Shown: positions 22,091 to 32,800, counted from the stretch's first letter. The stretch: DNA of 64,000 nucleotides from Diploptera punctata (GCA_030220185.1 JASPKZ010007550.1:1-64000), one strand, 5' to 3'. Notes: generated by a model not told the origin, from the letters alone. Program-made: numbers and translations.

Positions 22091-23620
22091 TGCAAGTCTA
22101 GTTGAATTCATAAGTTTTATAAGAGGATGTCAATTAAGTTTCTGGGGTTGTATGTCTTGATTTAAATAAAATATATTTCTTATTGTTTCATTTGAAATAT
22201 GATATTTTAAAGGATAATCAGTAACTTACCTAAGAAATTATATTTCTACCGTCTCTATTAACCTTCTCTATTTAAAAATACTTACTTCGTATTATTGGAG
22301 GATTAACAAATCTCATCTATTTGCTTAATTTTAAGATAATTATCATCTCCTTTAAGTTTGAACGCTTTGAGATTTCAGTTTCATTGATAGAGTGTATGTT
22401 AACATGTTTTTTCAACAGATAATTTTTGTAGATATTTGTATTTTCTTTAAAAAATCCGTTCCAGTATTATTTAAGTCCCCGCCCTTATTAACGATTAGCC
22501 ACAAAGGCAACAATCAAGATTGAAAGAGCAAATATACCAAAAGCAAGATGTAGTCTTTTCCTCCCCCCAAAACTTGGAAACTCTCTCTTCCAGTGTTATG
22601 GCTCCGCTATAAAAATAGAGCAGGGCGAAAAAAATAAAGACAATGCTGATGGTGGCGACGCTTTTTTATTTTTGCGCCGTTCCTCTTCTTCTTTTCCCAT
22701 TCTTTTTTAAAGAGTTGGAAAAACATTTGAAGCAACATTCTTGTGCTTTTCTGGGGTCTGTGTAGTATATAGGCGCACAATTCCTGCTACTGGTTATTTA
22801 TGACCATCTGGAGGTTGGAGGGGGAAGAAAAAGAGAAGTTATACGGTTTTTTTAAAAGAAAGTACTGAAATGACTTTGAGGGAAAGAGAGAGAATTATAA
22901 AACGCGAAGAAAAAGAGATGAAGGAAAAGCATCGAGACAAAACAGTAAAGAATACTCTGTTGTGAGACCTCGAAAAGGGCCAAATAACTTGAACAACACT
23001 AGTTTTAAAAAGCTAGTGTATGTTTTAAGGAGATATATCAACCAGTTGAGGCAAAAGTAAATAATACATGTAAAATCTCAATTGAAATGAGTTGGTTGGT
23101 ATTTAATGTCTGCATCTAACACTGAAGTCATTTATGAATAGAGTGTAAAAAATAATTAACAATTAAAATATTTTATCTCTGATTATAAATACCTGATATT
23201 TTTAAAAAGTTTCAACAATTAAGGACACATTTAGGTTTAATATATTGTCTTATATATCTGAAACTATTCAGGCAGTATAAATTATTATTTAAATAATTGA
23301 AGTTTGACTATTTTATATCATCATTAAGATAGAGTATTTTAATTCTCTATAACAAAGAAAACAATAAAAAATATTCGTTATATATAACAATCTATTTTAT
23401 TGTTGTATTGTAACATTTTGAATACAGGTATGATAGAATTTTAGCTTCGAAAAAAAAATGTATAAGCTATCGAGGAAAATATGGTTCGTGAAGGACTATT
23501 CTACTTAAAATTCTACAGCGAATATAGTGTTCTGATAATTTCACTGTCCGACCTGTGAGAAGTATTAGAATATGTAGATTTTTTCAGAAATTATTCATAA
23601 ATTAACTCAAATTGAATGGT
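22091..23620. other. unassigned DNA with a less AT-rich block at 22590-22960
   Basis: The 22590-22960 block includes a tataaaaa motif at 22608-22615 and is not seen elsewhere in the window. It could be unique host or regulatory DNA, but nothing proves it. Confidence 0.35.
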
Positions 23621-23621
23621 T

Positions 23622-23648
23622 TAACACACACACACACACATATATATT
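23622..23648. repeat. (CA)n(TA)n dinucleotide repeat
   Basis: Short CA run followed by TA. Confidence 0.9.
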
Positions 23649-23665
23649 AAGCAAAATTCACTTTA

Positions 23666-24010
23666 ATTAACAAAAAGTTCACCGCTGTGGTCTCGAGGTA
23701 GCGTGCTGCCTTGTCACGCAGCGGGCCCGGGTTCGATCCCCGGTCGGGGCAGTTTTTCTGGGTGAGGTTTTCTCAAGGTTTTTCCTCACCTGTAAGACAA
23801 ATGTCAGGAAAACTGTAAGGCCTAAACGGTCCCCGAAATCATAAGGCCATCATCATCCTTATCATTATCATCCTTCACCGGTGTGGAAAGCAACGGAAAG
23901 CTACCACACCTACACAATTCCCTAGTAAAGCTGCAAGCGTAGCATGAAAATGCACTGCAGTGAAGGACCTGCCTTCGGGCAGAATTACTGTGGATGGATT
24001 AACAAAAAGT
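23666..24010 (+). mobile_element. SINE-A copy 2 (alpha tail) with 13-bp TSD
   Basis: Insert 23679-23997 between exact repeats ATTAACAAAAAGT (23666-23678, 23998-24010). The head anticodon arm is GCTGC-CTTGTCAC-GCAGC: tRNA-Asp(GTC) with one extra T. T arm and acceptor are intact-looking (GGTTCGATCCCCGG). The alpha tail ends cgggcagaattactg. Confidence 0.93.
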
Positions 24011-24140
24011 GCAACAATATCTGGCAATTAGAATCATTTATGTATTATTCGACTATGAGTTACTTTTTTCTTTCCTCACACCGGCTTCCCTTAACATACT
24101 AATTGTATTATTATTACTATTATATCAATTTACATGTCCG

Positions 24141-24906
24141 TTGCCTTACATTTTTTTGAAGAAGTGGTAGAATTCAAATACTTACGAACAATAATTACAA
24201 ACAAAAAAGACGTGTAGAAACGGATTAAATATATACGTAGTTCTGTAAATGTAATATGCTATTACCGGCATATATTACAGGACTCTTGTCGCCCCAAGTT
24301 CTCTCAAAAACATTTTAAAAAGACATAAAACTGTTATATTGACATAGACAACCCTTGAGGATGCCAGATGCAGTCTCTGGCGAAACTTCGGGGAACTGCA
24401 GCTTCACGACCACGGCCTACAGCCTGAAAATATTCTTCAAGATCATCATAAAACTGTTATTCTCTTAGTTATGTTAGATGGATGTGAAACATGTACTCTT
24501 ACTTTAAGGGATTAGAGAAGATTATGAGTATTAGAGAATAAAGTTCTTAGGAAATATTTGGACCAATGAGAGATCAACAGACATGCGAAAGGAGAAGACT
24601 ACATAACAGTGAGCTACATGATTTTTATGGGAAACCAGGTATAATAATAAGAGTTAAGTCTCATGGACGGGGAAGGGCAGGCCATGTGGCACGGATGGGG
24701 AATGAGAGAGGGCTTGGAAACTCCTTGTAGGAAAATCTGAGGGAAAATACCCAGTACTTAGACCTAGAATGGGGTGGGAGAATAGCATTTGAGGGAAGTT
24801 GATTATACAGGAGAATATTGGAAAACATTAGTTCAGAATAGGTAATAGAGAACTTAGTCCGCGGTTCTATGGGTTCGATTGAGTTAGTTGGCTAGTTGCC
24901 CTACAT
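24141..24906 (+). mobile_element. LINE-R fragment with 11-bp TSD, interrupted
   Basis: Insert 24152-24895 between TTGCCTTACAT and TTGCCCTACAT. Carries EFKYL-type codons, YKTVI region, WWAGH-like and C-terminal parts, all out of frame, ending gattgagttagtt. Split at 24338-24446 by the hammerhead-like retroposon. Confidence 0.75.
24324..24460 (+). mobile_element. hammerhead-like small retroposon, 5'-truncated copy
   Basis: Insert 24338-24446 (109 bp) between exact 14-bp repeats CATAAAACTGTTAT. It contains the same core as 27290-27330: ttgagga, then stem gccaga/tctggc, then gaaac. Here the following gtc is changed to ttc. The left inverted arm seen in the longer copy is absent. The 3' end cttcaagatcat is identical to that copy. 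Confidence 0.7.
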
Positions 24907-24924
24907 ATAGTTCATATTATTTAC

Positions 24925-25254
24925 TTATACAAAAAATTGGATAAACTTCGGTATATTTCTGGACAAAAAGCGGAAAATAAGAACAACACTCATTCATGAA
25001 TAAATACATGTTATCAAAATGCAATACTATTAATTCTTAATAATTCTACATAATTAATGTATAATGATATTGCATTATTATGCAATTGTAATATTATTGT
25101 GTTTTCTTTATGTAATTGTGATATTATTGTTTTGTTTTTTCTTTTTACTATTACCAAATATTACTTTATTGTAACGGACTGTCAACAGCACGTTCGGCTT
25201 ACTGCCCGTGTGATCCATATTTGTAAATAACATTGTATATATCTTACTTTTAGT
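24925..25254 (+). repeat. retroposon 3'-UTR-like repeat Y, copy 1
   Basis: Shares with 35861-36290 the blocks ttggataaacttcggtatat, tgtaacggactgtcaacagc and tgtaaataacattgtatata, ending taataaag. It continues directly into the tandem tail at 25255. Probably the 3' UTR and tail of a LINE whose coding part is absent. Confidence 0.6.
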
Positions 25255-25416
25255 CTAATAAAGTCCTATTACTACTAAAAAGTCCTATTACTACTAAAAA
25301 GTCATATTACTACTAAAAAGTCCTATTACTACTAAAAAAAGTCCTATTACTACTAAAAAAGTCCTATTACTACTAAAAAAAAGTCCTATTACTACTAAAA
25401 AAAGTCCTATTACTAC
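25255..25416. repeat. ~21-bp tandem array (gtcctattactactaaaaa)
   Basis: Eight units of gtcctattactactaaa with variable A-runs (one unit has gtcatatt), starting exactly at the end of repeat Y after taataaa. No spacers, so not CRISPR. It looks like a retroposon tail grown by unit duplication. Confidence 0.85.
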
Positions 25417-25419
25417 TTA

Positions 25420-26980
25420 TACAAATAGGGTGGTAAAGGATTTAATCGACGAACATTCATAGGTTGTTCAGGGAGTTGACAAAGTTTTTGATAAAGAAAT
25501 CGTGGTCTCATATGACTTAATTTTTAGAAATGTATTGATTTTTAGATACGTAGCATGTCGTTTGGACAGTGAAAGGTAGATTCTGATTAAAAAAATAATA
25601 ATCAACTAATCAGTACATGAAATAGGTATGCGTACTTTACTCGAACAAAGTTTTTTTTTATCTATAAGAACCCAACTTATCACCGACCAAAGGACATGCT
25701 ACATTTGTAATACATCAACAACACATTTTACTATAATAAATCACTGGAGACTATGGATTACTTATATCAAACCACTCATCCAACATCCCTGAACAACATG
25801 TGAAAGTTTGTCTGTAGAGTTCAGTTTCATTCTGTATAATTATACTGCTCAAATGTCATATTTAAATAGTATATAGATAATGTTTAAAAACGTTATAGAT
25901 TAGACAATAACAGAAAGAGACAGAATCTGAACTATTGAGCATTTTTCATGTTATGAATTGGTGACAATAAAATAGATTTAGGTAGAACTCTTCTTCCAAG
26001 AATCTTCCGAGGGATATGAATATTATTCACTACAATTAATTTAATCTAATTATACAATTGAAATGAGACAAATTGTGAGAGATAGTAACTTATTGTTTGA
26101 TACCAGTATTTCGGAGTTCTTGGATTAAAACCCCAGGGCGACCTATCTGATTGGTGCTTTTTCGTAGATTTTGTTTTTAAATTTCAAGGTAAAAACTGCT
26201 CTGGAATTTTAATGCCAGAAGCCATTTATTTTTTATAATCCTTTCAAGTCGTTAAAAATTATAGCATATCAGTAAAACTTCTACAGAATTCAAATGATTA
26301 CACACAAAAAATGCACTCACAAATCACTGAAAATAAGTAATATTTCAGCCGTGATATAACTATAAATTTAAAATAACCTGAAAACAAAAATAAAATGAAG
26401 TAAATAATGTAAAATTCAAAATATCTCTCTAATTAAATTTAATGTATTCCCAAAATTAAATTTGCATGACATGTTCTATTTTTTGAGTATCTCATTTGAA
26501 TGAATCAAGTGTTCGTTTAATAAGACGTGGATTTAGTATAAATAGGTCTACAATGTATCAGTTTCTAGTATAAAACAAATTATAGAAAAGAAATGGGATG
26601 TGATATCACTGTACATCAACTACTCGTAAATACAGAGTGTCTCTCTAACGTCACTGTCCATTTCAATGAAAGAAGGCAATGATTGAAAAATCAATGTTAT
26701 TGTGAAGTTTACACATATTCTACTGCTTTTCTAAATGACCGATATCTAGGTGAAAACACGTATTTCAGCTGTGAAAGAAAATGCACAACTTAATATTTAA
26801 ACCGAAAAAAAAAGCCTGCTGCTTCTGTGATACGATTCCTTAAATCAAGCAGATATTTTTTTTGACAATTAAAAATAATACGTTCCACAGCTTTCCTATA
26901 GTAAAAACTCAAAATATGAAGTAAATTAAATATCGTCCTACTACATAAAATAATCACAGGTACTATAATAGTATATTACA
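25420..26980. other. unassigned AT-rich DNA
   Basis: No convincing ORF or shared repeat over 1.5 kb. Confidence 0.5.
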
Positions 26981-27201
26981 ATGCGAGGTTGGCAAGTCGG
27001 TTTTACCGAAGCGGGGAAATGATTGAAAACCTCGCTATCGCTCGGTTTTTTAATTTCCGAGATTCTGTAAAACACTTCACAAACGTGTGTTGTACATTAT
27101 TTTTTGCACGATGGTGTTTTCAAAATAGTAAATAATAGTAAAATAATAACATCTTTATTGGAAATATTTGCGTTCATTATAAACAACTGACTAACGTTAG
27201 C

Positions 27202-27402
27202 AGTCTGGCCAATGTATTCACGTAGACTTTCACGGCCGGAGTTGCTATGATGATCTTGAAGAGGATTTTCGGCCTGTAGGCCGTGACAACCCTTGAGGAT
27301 GCCAGACGCAGTCTCTGGCGAAACGTCGGGGAACTACAAGCCTCACGACCACGGCCTACAGCCCGAAAATCCTCTTCAAGATCATCATAGTCTGGCCAAT
27401 GT
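27202..27402 (+). mobile_element. hammerhead-like small retroposon, long copy with 14-bp TSD
   Basis: Insert 27216-27388 (173 bp) between exact repeats AGTCTGGCCAATGT (27202-27215, 27389-27402). A 40-bp inverted repeat (27246-27285 with 27350-27389, 39/40 match) encloses a central segment. In it, cccttgagga is followed by a perfect 6-bp stem GCCAGA/TCTGGC with loop CGCAGTC, then GAAACGTC and gggg. This is the order of a hammerhead ribozyme with a two-base stem III (ACGT), as known for Penelope-like elements and retrozymes. The canonical C of CUGANGA appears as U, so activity is uncertain. No ORF. Confidence 0.7.
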
Positions 27403-27561
27403 TTATATGGTAAATGCCAAAAGTAATTTAGTTGAGACTACAGCAGACCGTGACACTGATCAGGTATAAAATGGCGGCAAGTACGAATTTATTCCTTTAT
27501 ATTGTTTCAAATAAAGTTCAGTTAATTTAAAATGCAGTGATTTGTTTCGCATAATGTATAT

Positions 27562-28095
27562 AAAATAAGAAATGCGCACAACGTGCAAAGATTGTTCTCA
27601 GTCACTGCAGAGTTTCAACAACGATTCTGATCTCATCCTACACACATGATATTTCTCGCACTGTTCGCCACATCTTGCACACATGCAGTCTGGGCCGGGC
27701 TCGTGGAATCTCTGGTTGCTGCACAGCTGTGGTGAAATCCATGCACAGCGAGTCTGGTCACTGTGTGGCGCAATTCATATCCTCCCTGAGTCCATTCACG
27801 GTTTGTCATGGCGTCAGTAATATAGAATTCTTCCCATATTTTGCGTTTTTTCTCGTGGAGTTCTTGCAGGAGGTCCTGGTGTCACTGGTAGTAGGAACTT
27901 TAGCCTCAGCTCTTCTATGTAGAATGGTTCTCTGGAGAGTTCACATATAAGTCGTGAGGGCGTGTATCTGGAGAGACAGAGCACCCTTTTTAGGTATGTG
28001 GCTTTTAGTTTCTCTAATTTTTCTAGGTTCGTTTTCTTTAAATGGACCCATATGTTCTCTAACCCATATGTTGCAACGGGAATTAACTCTACCTT
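27562..28095 (-). mobile_element. LINE-H C-terminal fragment inside Rep-W
   Basis: The minus strand encodes IPVATYGLENIWVHLKKTNL, then KLKATYLKRVLCLSRYTPSR, then REPFYIEELRLKFLLPVTP. After frameshifts come NREWTQGGYELRHTVTRLAV and a CVQDV-like cysteine region. This is the C-terminal half of a non-LTR reverse transcriptase lineage distinct from LINE-R, -E and -D. It is absent from the Rep-W copy at 43695, so it is an insertion. Confidence 0.65.
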
Positions 28096-28300
28096 TCGGA
28101 TATATTTGTGTATATACATTGTACATAGTATACATAAAGGGCAGTAGTTTTACTTCCCGCACTAGGTATGTAATTTGTAATATTACAATATAGTTATTTA
28201 GTTATTTATAGGTTGGCAACCTCGAAATTTAGGATATTGAACTTTCAATCGTGGTCGTCATTGCTGTAAGTACGACAGAACGCACTATTCTGCAAAAACC

Positions 28301-29015
28301 TACATTTTAATCACATTCGAATCATTGATTCGCCCATTGTTTTCTGACCAAGACCTGGCCCTTCATCGCGAAATCCGAATTATCTGTGTTTTTATATATC
28401 TGTAAGCAATCGATTTAATTTTACTTGTCTATGATATTATATCATCTCTCCCAGGCATTTATTCCGCCCACCATTCCTTCAATTGCATCCTTCAACAGGC
28501 ACTTCATTCTTAGCCAATTGATCTGTCAATTTATTTTTCTCTTCAATATCATTTGTTTCCTCATTATTTTTTCAGCCACTGTACTCATAACTGCATTTCT
28601 TATATTTTCTATCCATTTTCACTTTTCGTTCTTTTCTATGTCAATATTTCTAACACTTCCAGTCTTGTCTCCTCATTACATCTTATTGTTCAGGTTCCCT
28701 ACTAAATAAAACAAATTGTATTTTCTTTACTTAATTTGCAGAAAACCACAGAGAGAATTATATAGAGATAAAAACGTTCTCTGGTTATTTATTTGCTAGT
28801 TCTTGGTGGAAGCGCTTGTGTGATTAAATGACCACGCGGGCTACACAGGCGCGCGGTTGGATTGCTACCAGAACGGTCATCCATACCGGAAAGTAAAAGT
28901 CGATAAGTCGGATTAATATAGACATCTAAATCGAAACGATGATGATCTATCACTGTGAAGTTTGAACCTCGATTAAATCAAAATAGATTATTAATTAATC
29001 GAACTGGTTATTTTA
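28301..29015. other. unassigned DNA
   Basis: A 94-codon Ile/Phe-rich frame (28425-28709) has low complexity and no recognisable domain; I do not treat it as a gene. Confidence 0.45.
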
Positions 29016-29018
29016 TGG

Positions 29019-29164
29019 CCCTTTTAACCTTTTAAATTGGTGATTTGGGTCTTTATTGACTTTTTGTGTGAGTCAATATTAAGCCTTGATAATAGTAGCG
29101 TCGCTACTGAAACGCGTTGACCCTTTTAAACTTTTAAATTGGTAATTTGGATTTTTATTGACTT
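29019..29164. repeat. imperfect direct repeat flanking a hammerhead-like hairpin
   Basis: Blocks 29019-29063 and 29121-29164 (ccttttaa-cttttaaattgg ... ttttattgactt) are near copies about 101 bp apart. Between them, ttgataat is followed by a perfect stem AGTAGC-GTC-GCTACT and GAAACGCG. GTCAA (29072-29076) could pair with TTGAC (29117-29121). The arrangement is hammerhead-like but the first core box departs from consensus. Confidence 0.35.
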
Positions 29165-29834
29165 CGTGTAAATCTACCTACCCTTATCAGTTTAAAATAA
29201 CTAATTTTAATCATATTTTATAATGTGCAAAGATTAACTAAAGTTGTAGCAGTGTTTTGAATACATCTAGCATAAAAACACATGAGAGTTAGTTACCGTG
29301 TTTTCAGAAGCTTTCCTCTAGAGGTTAGTTACACAAGTGAATGGGATAATAGGCTGTTATTCACTTTGAAACACAGAGTAGAACTTAAATAAAGCATCTC
29401 ACTAAAAGTGTTTAGGGGGATGTTTTGTAATATGGTGGAGGGATAACGGCGGGAATTTTAACAAGCAAGTAAGGGTGGTGCGGTGTGTATATGAACACTA
29501 ACTTGATAAATGAGGTCTCAGAACGGAAGAATGTTAAAAGCAAACTAAAGTTGAACGAAGATTTAAGAGTGAAGAAAAGAAAAGAAGAATATTAAGTTAA
29601 ATTGCGTCTGTGTTGGAAAATTGTTGAAAATATTCCCACTAGAGTAATCCTATTCGAACGGTGAAAGATGAAAACGCTATGTATTGTTATTTTACCAAAG
29701 AACTGAATCTCTTTTAGGGAATTATTTGCTTTAACCGCTATTTTTTACAAGGATCAACTACAACTTTTTTATAACTTCCTTAAAAAAACATTACGCTTGC
29801 ATTAAATAGACAAATATCCTCAATTCGTGTCCAA
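29165..29834. other. unassigned DNA
   Basis: No gene or shared repeat seen. Confidence 0.45.
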
Positions 29835-30085
29835 CTCAGGGTCGGGTCGAGGAATGAGATGAGATGAAACCCCCTATATAGAGGTCTGTGAGCTACAAAT
29901 GGTGCCGGTCGACCACTCCTGACGCACTATCACAGGGGCGGATGAATGAAATGAAACGAAATGGATGAGATGAGTATGGAGAAATGGTGGAATGAAATTT
30001 GTGGCAGGGGAAAACGGGAGAAACCCCGAGAAAAATATGCCCAAGCTCCGTTTCGTCTACCACGAAACCCACTCGGACGCTTGTA
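29835..30085 (-). mobile_element. possible SINE (cggggtttctcccgtt type)
   Basis: Less AT-rich block with gatgagatgaaacccc repeats. Reversed, it contains tttctcggggtttctcccgt and cccctgccac, resembling the body of SINE-A-type elements. A tRNA-like head is not obvious. Confidence 0.35.
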
Positions 30086-30255
30086 ACAGAGTTTAATTCT
30101 AGTTTTAAACATAGTGTACCTCATATACATGTGGGTATTAAACTATTTACACTATTACGATTTTTTGTCATCATCATTGTCACTCCAAGGATTAGGCAAT
30201 TGCCCGTTCCGGACTGTCCTGTTGCAATCAGCCCCACGTTTTTTTAGTTCTTTCG

Positions 30256-30700
30256 CTACCAACCACGTCTTCCCCTTGCTTGATCCGTAAATTTCTTGCT
30301 ACATACCGGATATCCCTCCTTACCGCTCATTCTATTCATGTGATCAATCCACTTTTCTCTGTAATTCGTGGTTTTATGCAATAAAGGATGCATTTTTAAT
30401 TCTTCTCTTATATCCTCATTTCTAATTCTATCGAGTTTTGTACACCCTTTAACTTGTCTGAGGAACCTCATCTCGCCGTCTGTATTCTTCTTTGTATTTT
30501 TTCGTTGGAGCCAAAGTTTCAGATGCATACAATATCGTGGGAATTGTCATAACTTCATACATTTTTATTTTTGATTCTTATTTACTTTATTTTTTAACGT
30601 TCCCTGTATTGTTCCGCACACAGTCTGAAAATTATTTATTTTGAAATCAGCATTTTTGTATTATAGTTTTAAATAAAATAGGGTATCAATGATTAATTTT
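30256..30700 (-). mobile_element. LINE-E 3' third
   Basis: A 90-codon minus-strand open segment (30256-30528) includes GEMRFLRQVKGCTKLDRIRN, EDIREELKMHPLL and REKWIDHMNRMS. The frame is disrupted upstream near the YGSETW position. No catalytic box. Confidence 0.7.
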
Positions 30701-30837
30701 TCATTTTTAAAAAGTTCTAGATCTGATCAATAGAATTTTCTTTCCTCTAAAGCGGGTAGGTAAACTGTTTTCAAATACTTCTGAAATTCACAACGAGTTG
30801 AAGAAGCTATCAATTATTAATTTTTATACTAACTAAC

Positions 30838-31222
30838 TCACTGGCTCTATCGAACCTGTAGGTTCATGACCGCACGGACATAAGCTCTTCATACATCCCC
30901 ATACTGAGCTAATGTTTTCCAATCATATCCTGTATTATCTACTTCCTCAATCATGGTTCACGTTATTCTCCCACTTCATTCTTGGTCAACCAACTGGGCG
31001 TTTTCCCTCTAGTTTTCGTACAAAATGCTTCCATGCCTCTCTTTTCATTCCCAATTCATACCACATGCCCTACTCATCGCAGTCTACGAGTGTTCTTATT
31101 TTATCTGGTTTCCTGTAACAATCATGTAGTTCACTGTTACTGAAGTCTTCTTCATTCACCTGTTTGTTCATCTCTCTTTGGTTCAAAAATGTTCCTAAGA
31201 ACTGTATTCTGAAATACAACAC
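30838..31222 (-). mobile_element. LINE-R 3' fragment
   Basis: Begins at the 3' end (aactaactcactgg reversed) and runs through the C-terminal region to the FENKVL position. It lies head-to-head with the plus-strand copy starting at 31237. Both cover the C-terminus, so these are separate insertions rather than a twin-primed inversion. Confidence 0.7.
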
Positions 31223-31236
31223 AATTTCTGTACTTA

Positions 31237-32310
31237 TTGCATTCAATCAAATCTTTAGAGGATAAAGAGGGTACTACTTAATGGTATTAACAAACCGTTG
31301 GTATATGCTAATGAGGTATTATAAAAGCGATAGTAAGGAAATATTAAAAGCCAACACATTCTACTACGTAACACTAAGAAACGTAGACAGGAAGTAAATA
31401 TCAATAAAACTATATATCTGATCACATGTTGAAATATATTATTAAATGGGAATGGACACTTAACAATAAATGAGATACATTTTAAAGAAGAAGCAGAATT
31501 CAAATACTTAGGAACAATAATTACAACTAGGAATGGGTTGCAGAAAGAAATTAAATACTGTATAGGCTCAATTTTGGAAATGCTAGACATTGTTCATTGT
31601 AGACGCTTGCAAACTCAACTCCTCTAACTGTTAAAATAAAAATGTATGCAATAGTGAAATACAGAACAAACTGGAAAGAACACTTGGCAAGCATGACTGA
31701 GAATAGAATACCAAAAGCAGCATACAGCTATTCACCACGAGGAAGAAGAAGTTTGTGAAGACCAAAGAAAAGATGGAAACAGCAGCAATTTGGAGCCGGA
31801 ACAGGCTAGTAAATAAGCCTAATCCGTGATGAATAATAATAAGAAGAATAAAAATGTATAAAACCTTTCTTTTCAATCATTCTATATACATGCGAAGCAT
31901 GGTATCTTACTTGAACAGAATATATAACATTATGAATATTTCAGAATAAAGTCGTTAGGATTTTTTTTTGACCAGGCAGATAAACAGAAAAGTTAATGGA
32001 GAAAACTACGGAACAGTGAACCATATATTCTTCATGGGAAACCTGATGTAACGAGAACAGTTAAGTTTCGAAGACTGCAATAACCAGGATATGTAGCACG
32101 GATGGGGAATCAAAGAGGGACGTGGAAGCTTACTACAGGAAATCCAGAAGGAAAGAGTTCCGTTAAAGGCCGAGAATAAGACGAATAATATAACAATGTA
32201 TTGAGAGGGGTGAATTGTACAGGAAACTATAGGTCATAATAGGGGCATATGGAAAGCCTAAGACCGTATGGCCATGAACTTTCAGGCTCATTAATGTCAG
32301 TTAGTTATGA
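31237..32310 (+). mobile_element. LINE-R fragment interrupted by a LINE-E 3' end
   Basis: Plus strand from the KSLE position just before the catalytic box (degraded, YANEVL in place of YADDVV) to the 3' end gtcagttagtta. The tract 31635-31859 is a foreign LINE-E piece with its own target duplication. Dead: many stops. Confidence 0.75.
31635..31859 (+). mobile_element. LINE-E 3' end nested in LINE-R, 13-bp TSD
   Basis: Insert 31648-31846 (199 bp) between exact repeats AATAAAAATGTAT (31635-31647, 31847-31859). Encodes YRTNWKEHLASMTENRIPKA and the RGRRS...RPKKRW region, then gccggaacaggctagtaa and an AATAATAATAAGAAG tail. Severely 5'-truncated. Confidence 0.9.
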
Positions 32311-32335
32311 TTATTCGATTTTTTATTGTGTAACT

Positions 32336-32757
32336 CTTCTTCTTCTTCACGGTTTAGGCTTTTTTACTAGCCTGTTCCGGCTCCAAATTGCTACTCTTTC
32401 CATCTTTTTCTTGGTCTTCCCAAACTTTTTCTTCCTCGTGGTGAATGGTTGTATGCTGCTTTTGGTATTCTATTCTGAGTCATTCTTGCCAAGTGTTCTT
32501 TCCAGTTTGTTCTGTATTTCTCTATTGTTGTGTTTAATTCTTCTACTTTTAATTGTCTTCTTTCTGTCTTGTATTTTTTATCTGTTCTTTGATATCCTGC
32601 TATTGGTCTGAGGAATCTCATTTCAGCAGTTTGTATTCTGGCAGATTGTTGTGTTGTCACTGTCCATGTTTCGGATCCATAAGTAATAATAGGCACTGCC
32701 ATTGTCTTGTATAATTTCATTATAGAGTCCATCCTGGCTTTATTTTTCAAAGTTCTT
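32336..32757 (-). mobile_element. LINE-E 3' third, 119-codon open frame
   Basis: The minus strand (32391-32750) reads KTMAVPIITYGSETWTVTTQ, then QTAEMRFLRPIAGYQRTDKK, EKYRTNWKEHLARMTQNRIP and GRKSLGRPRKRWKE. It is the best preserved LINE-E C-terminus here, close to the nested fragment at 31648-31846. It ends in the gccggaacaggctagtaaa block and (GAA)n. A 40-bp LINE-R 3' scrap follows at 32758-32800. Confidence 0.85.
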
Positions 32758-32800
32758 CACTGTAACTCACTGGGATTATCGAACCTGGAGTTGTTAGACA

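Larger units (their letters stand above)
26981..28300 (+). repeat. Rep-W copy 1, carrying two insertions
   Basis: Homologous to 43695-44275. Shared blocks: taatttccgagattctgtaa, tttgcgttcattataaacaa, tataaagggcag/acataaagggcag and ggttggcaac near the right end. This copy has extra DNA at 27216-27388 (hammerhead-like) and about 27562-28095 (LINE-H). Ends contain gaggttggcaa and, reversed, gaggttgccaa, a possible short TIR. Class unknown. Confidence 0.65.

Noticed and set aside
22600..22700. Host promoter with TATA box (ctataaaaatag)
   Set aside because: A lone TATA-like motif in AT-rich DNA with no following exon, initiator or conserved ORF is not enough.
25255..25416. CRISPR-like direct repeats
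   Set aside because: Units are contiguous with no unique spacers, lie at a retroposon 3' end, and the DNA is eukaryotic.
28425..28709. 94-codon hydrophobic ORF as a membrane protein
   Set aside because: Phe/Ile/Leu-rich because the DNA is pyrimidine-rich and AT-rich; no start context, splice sites or domain.
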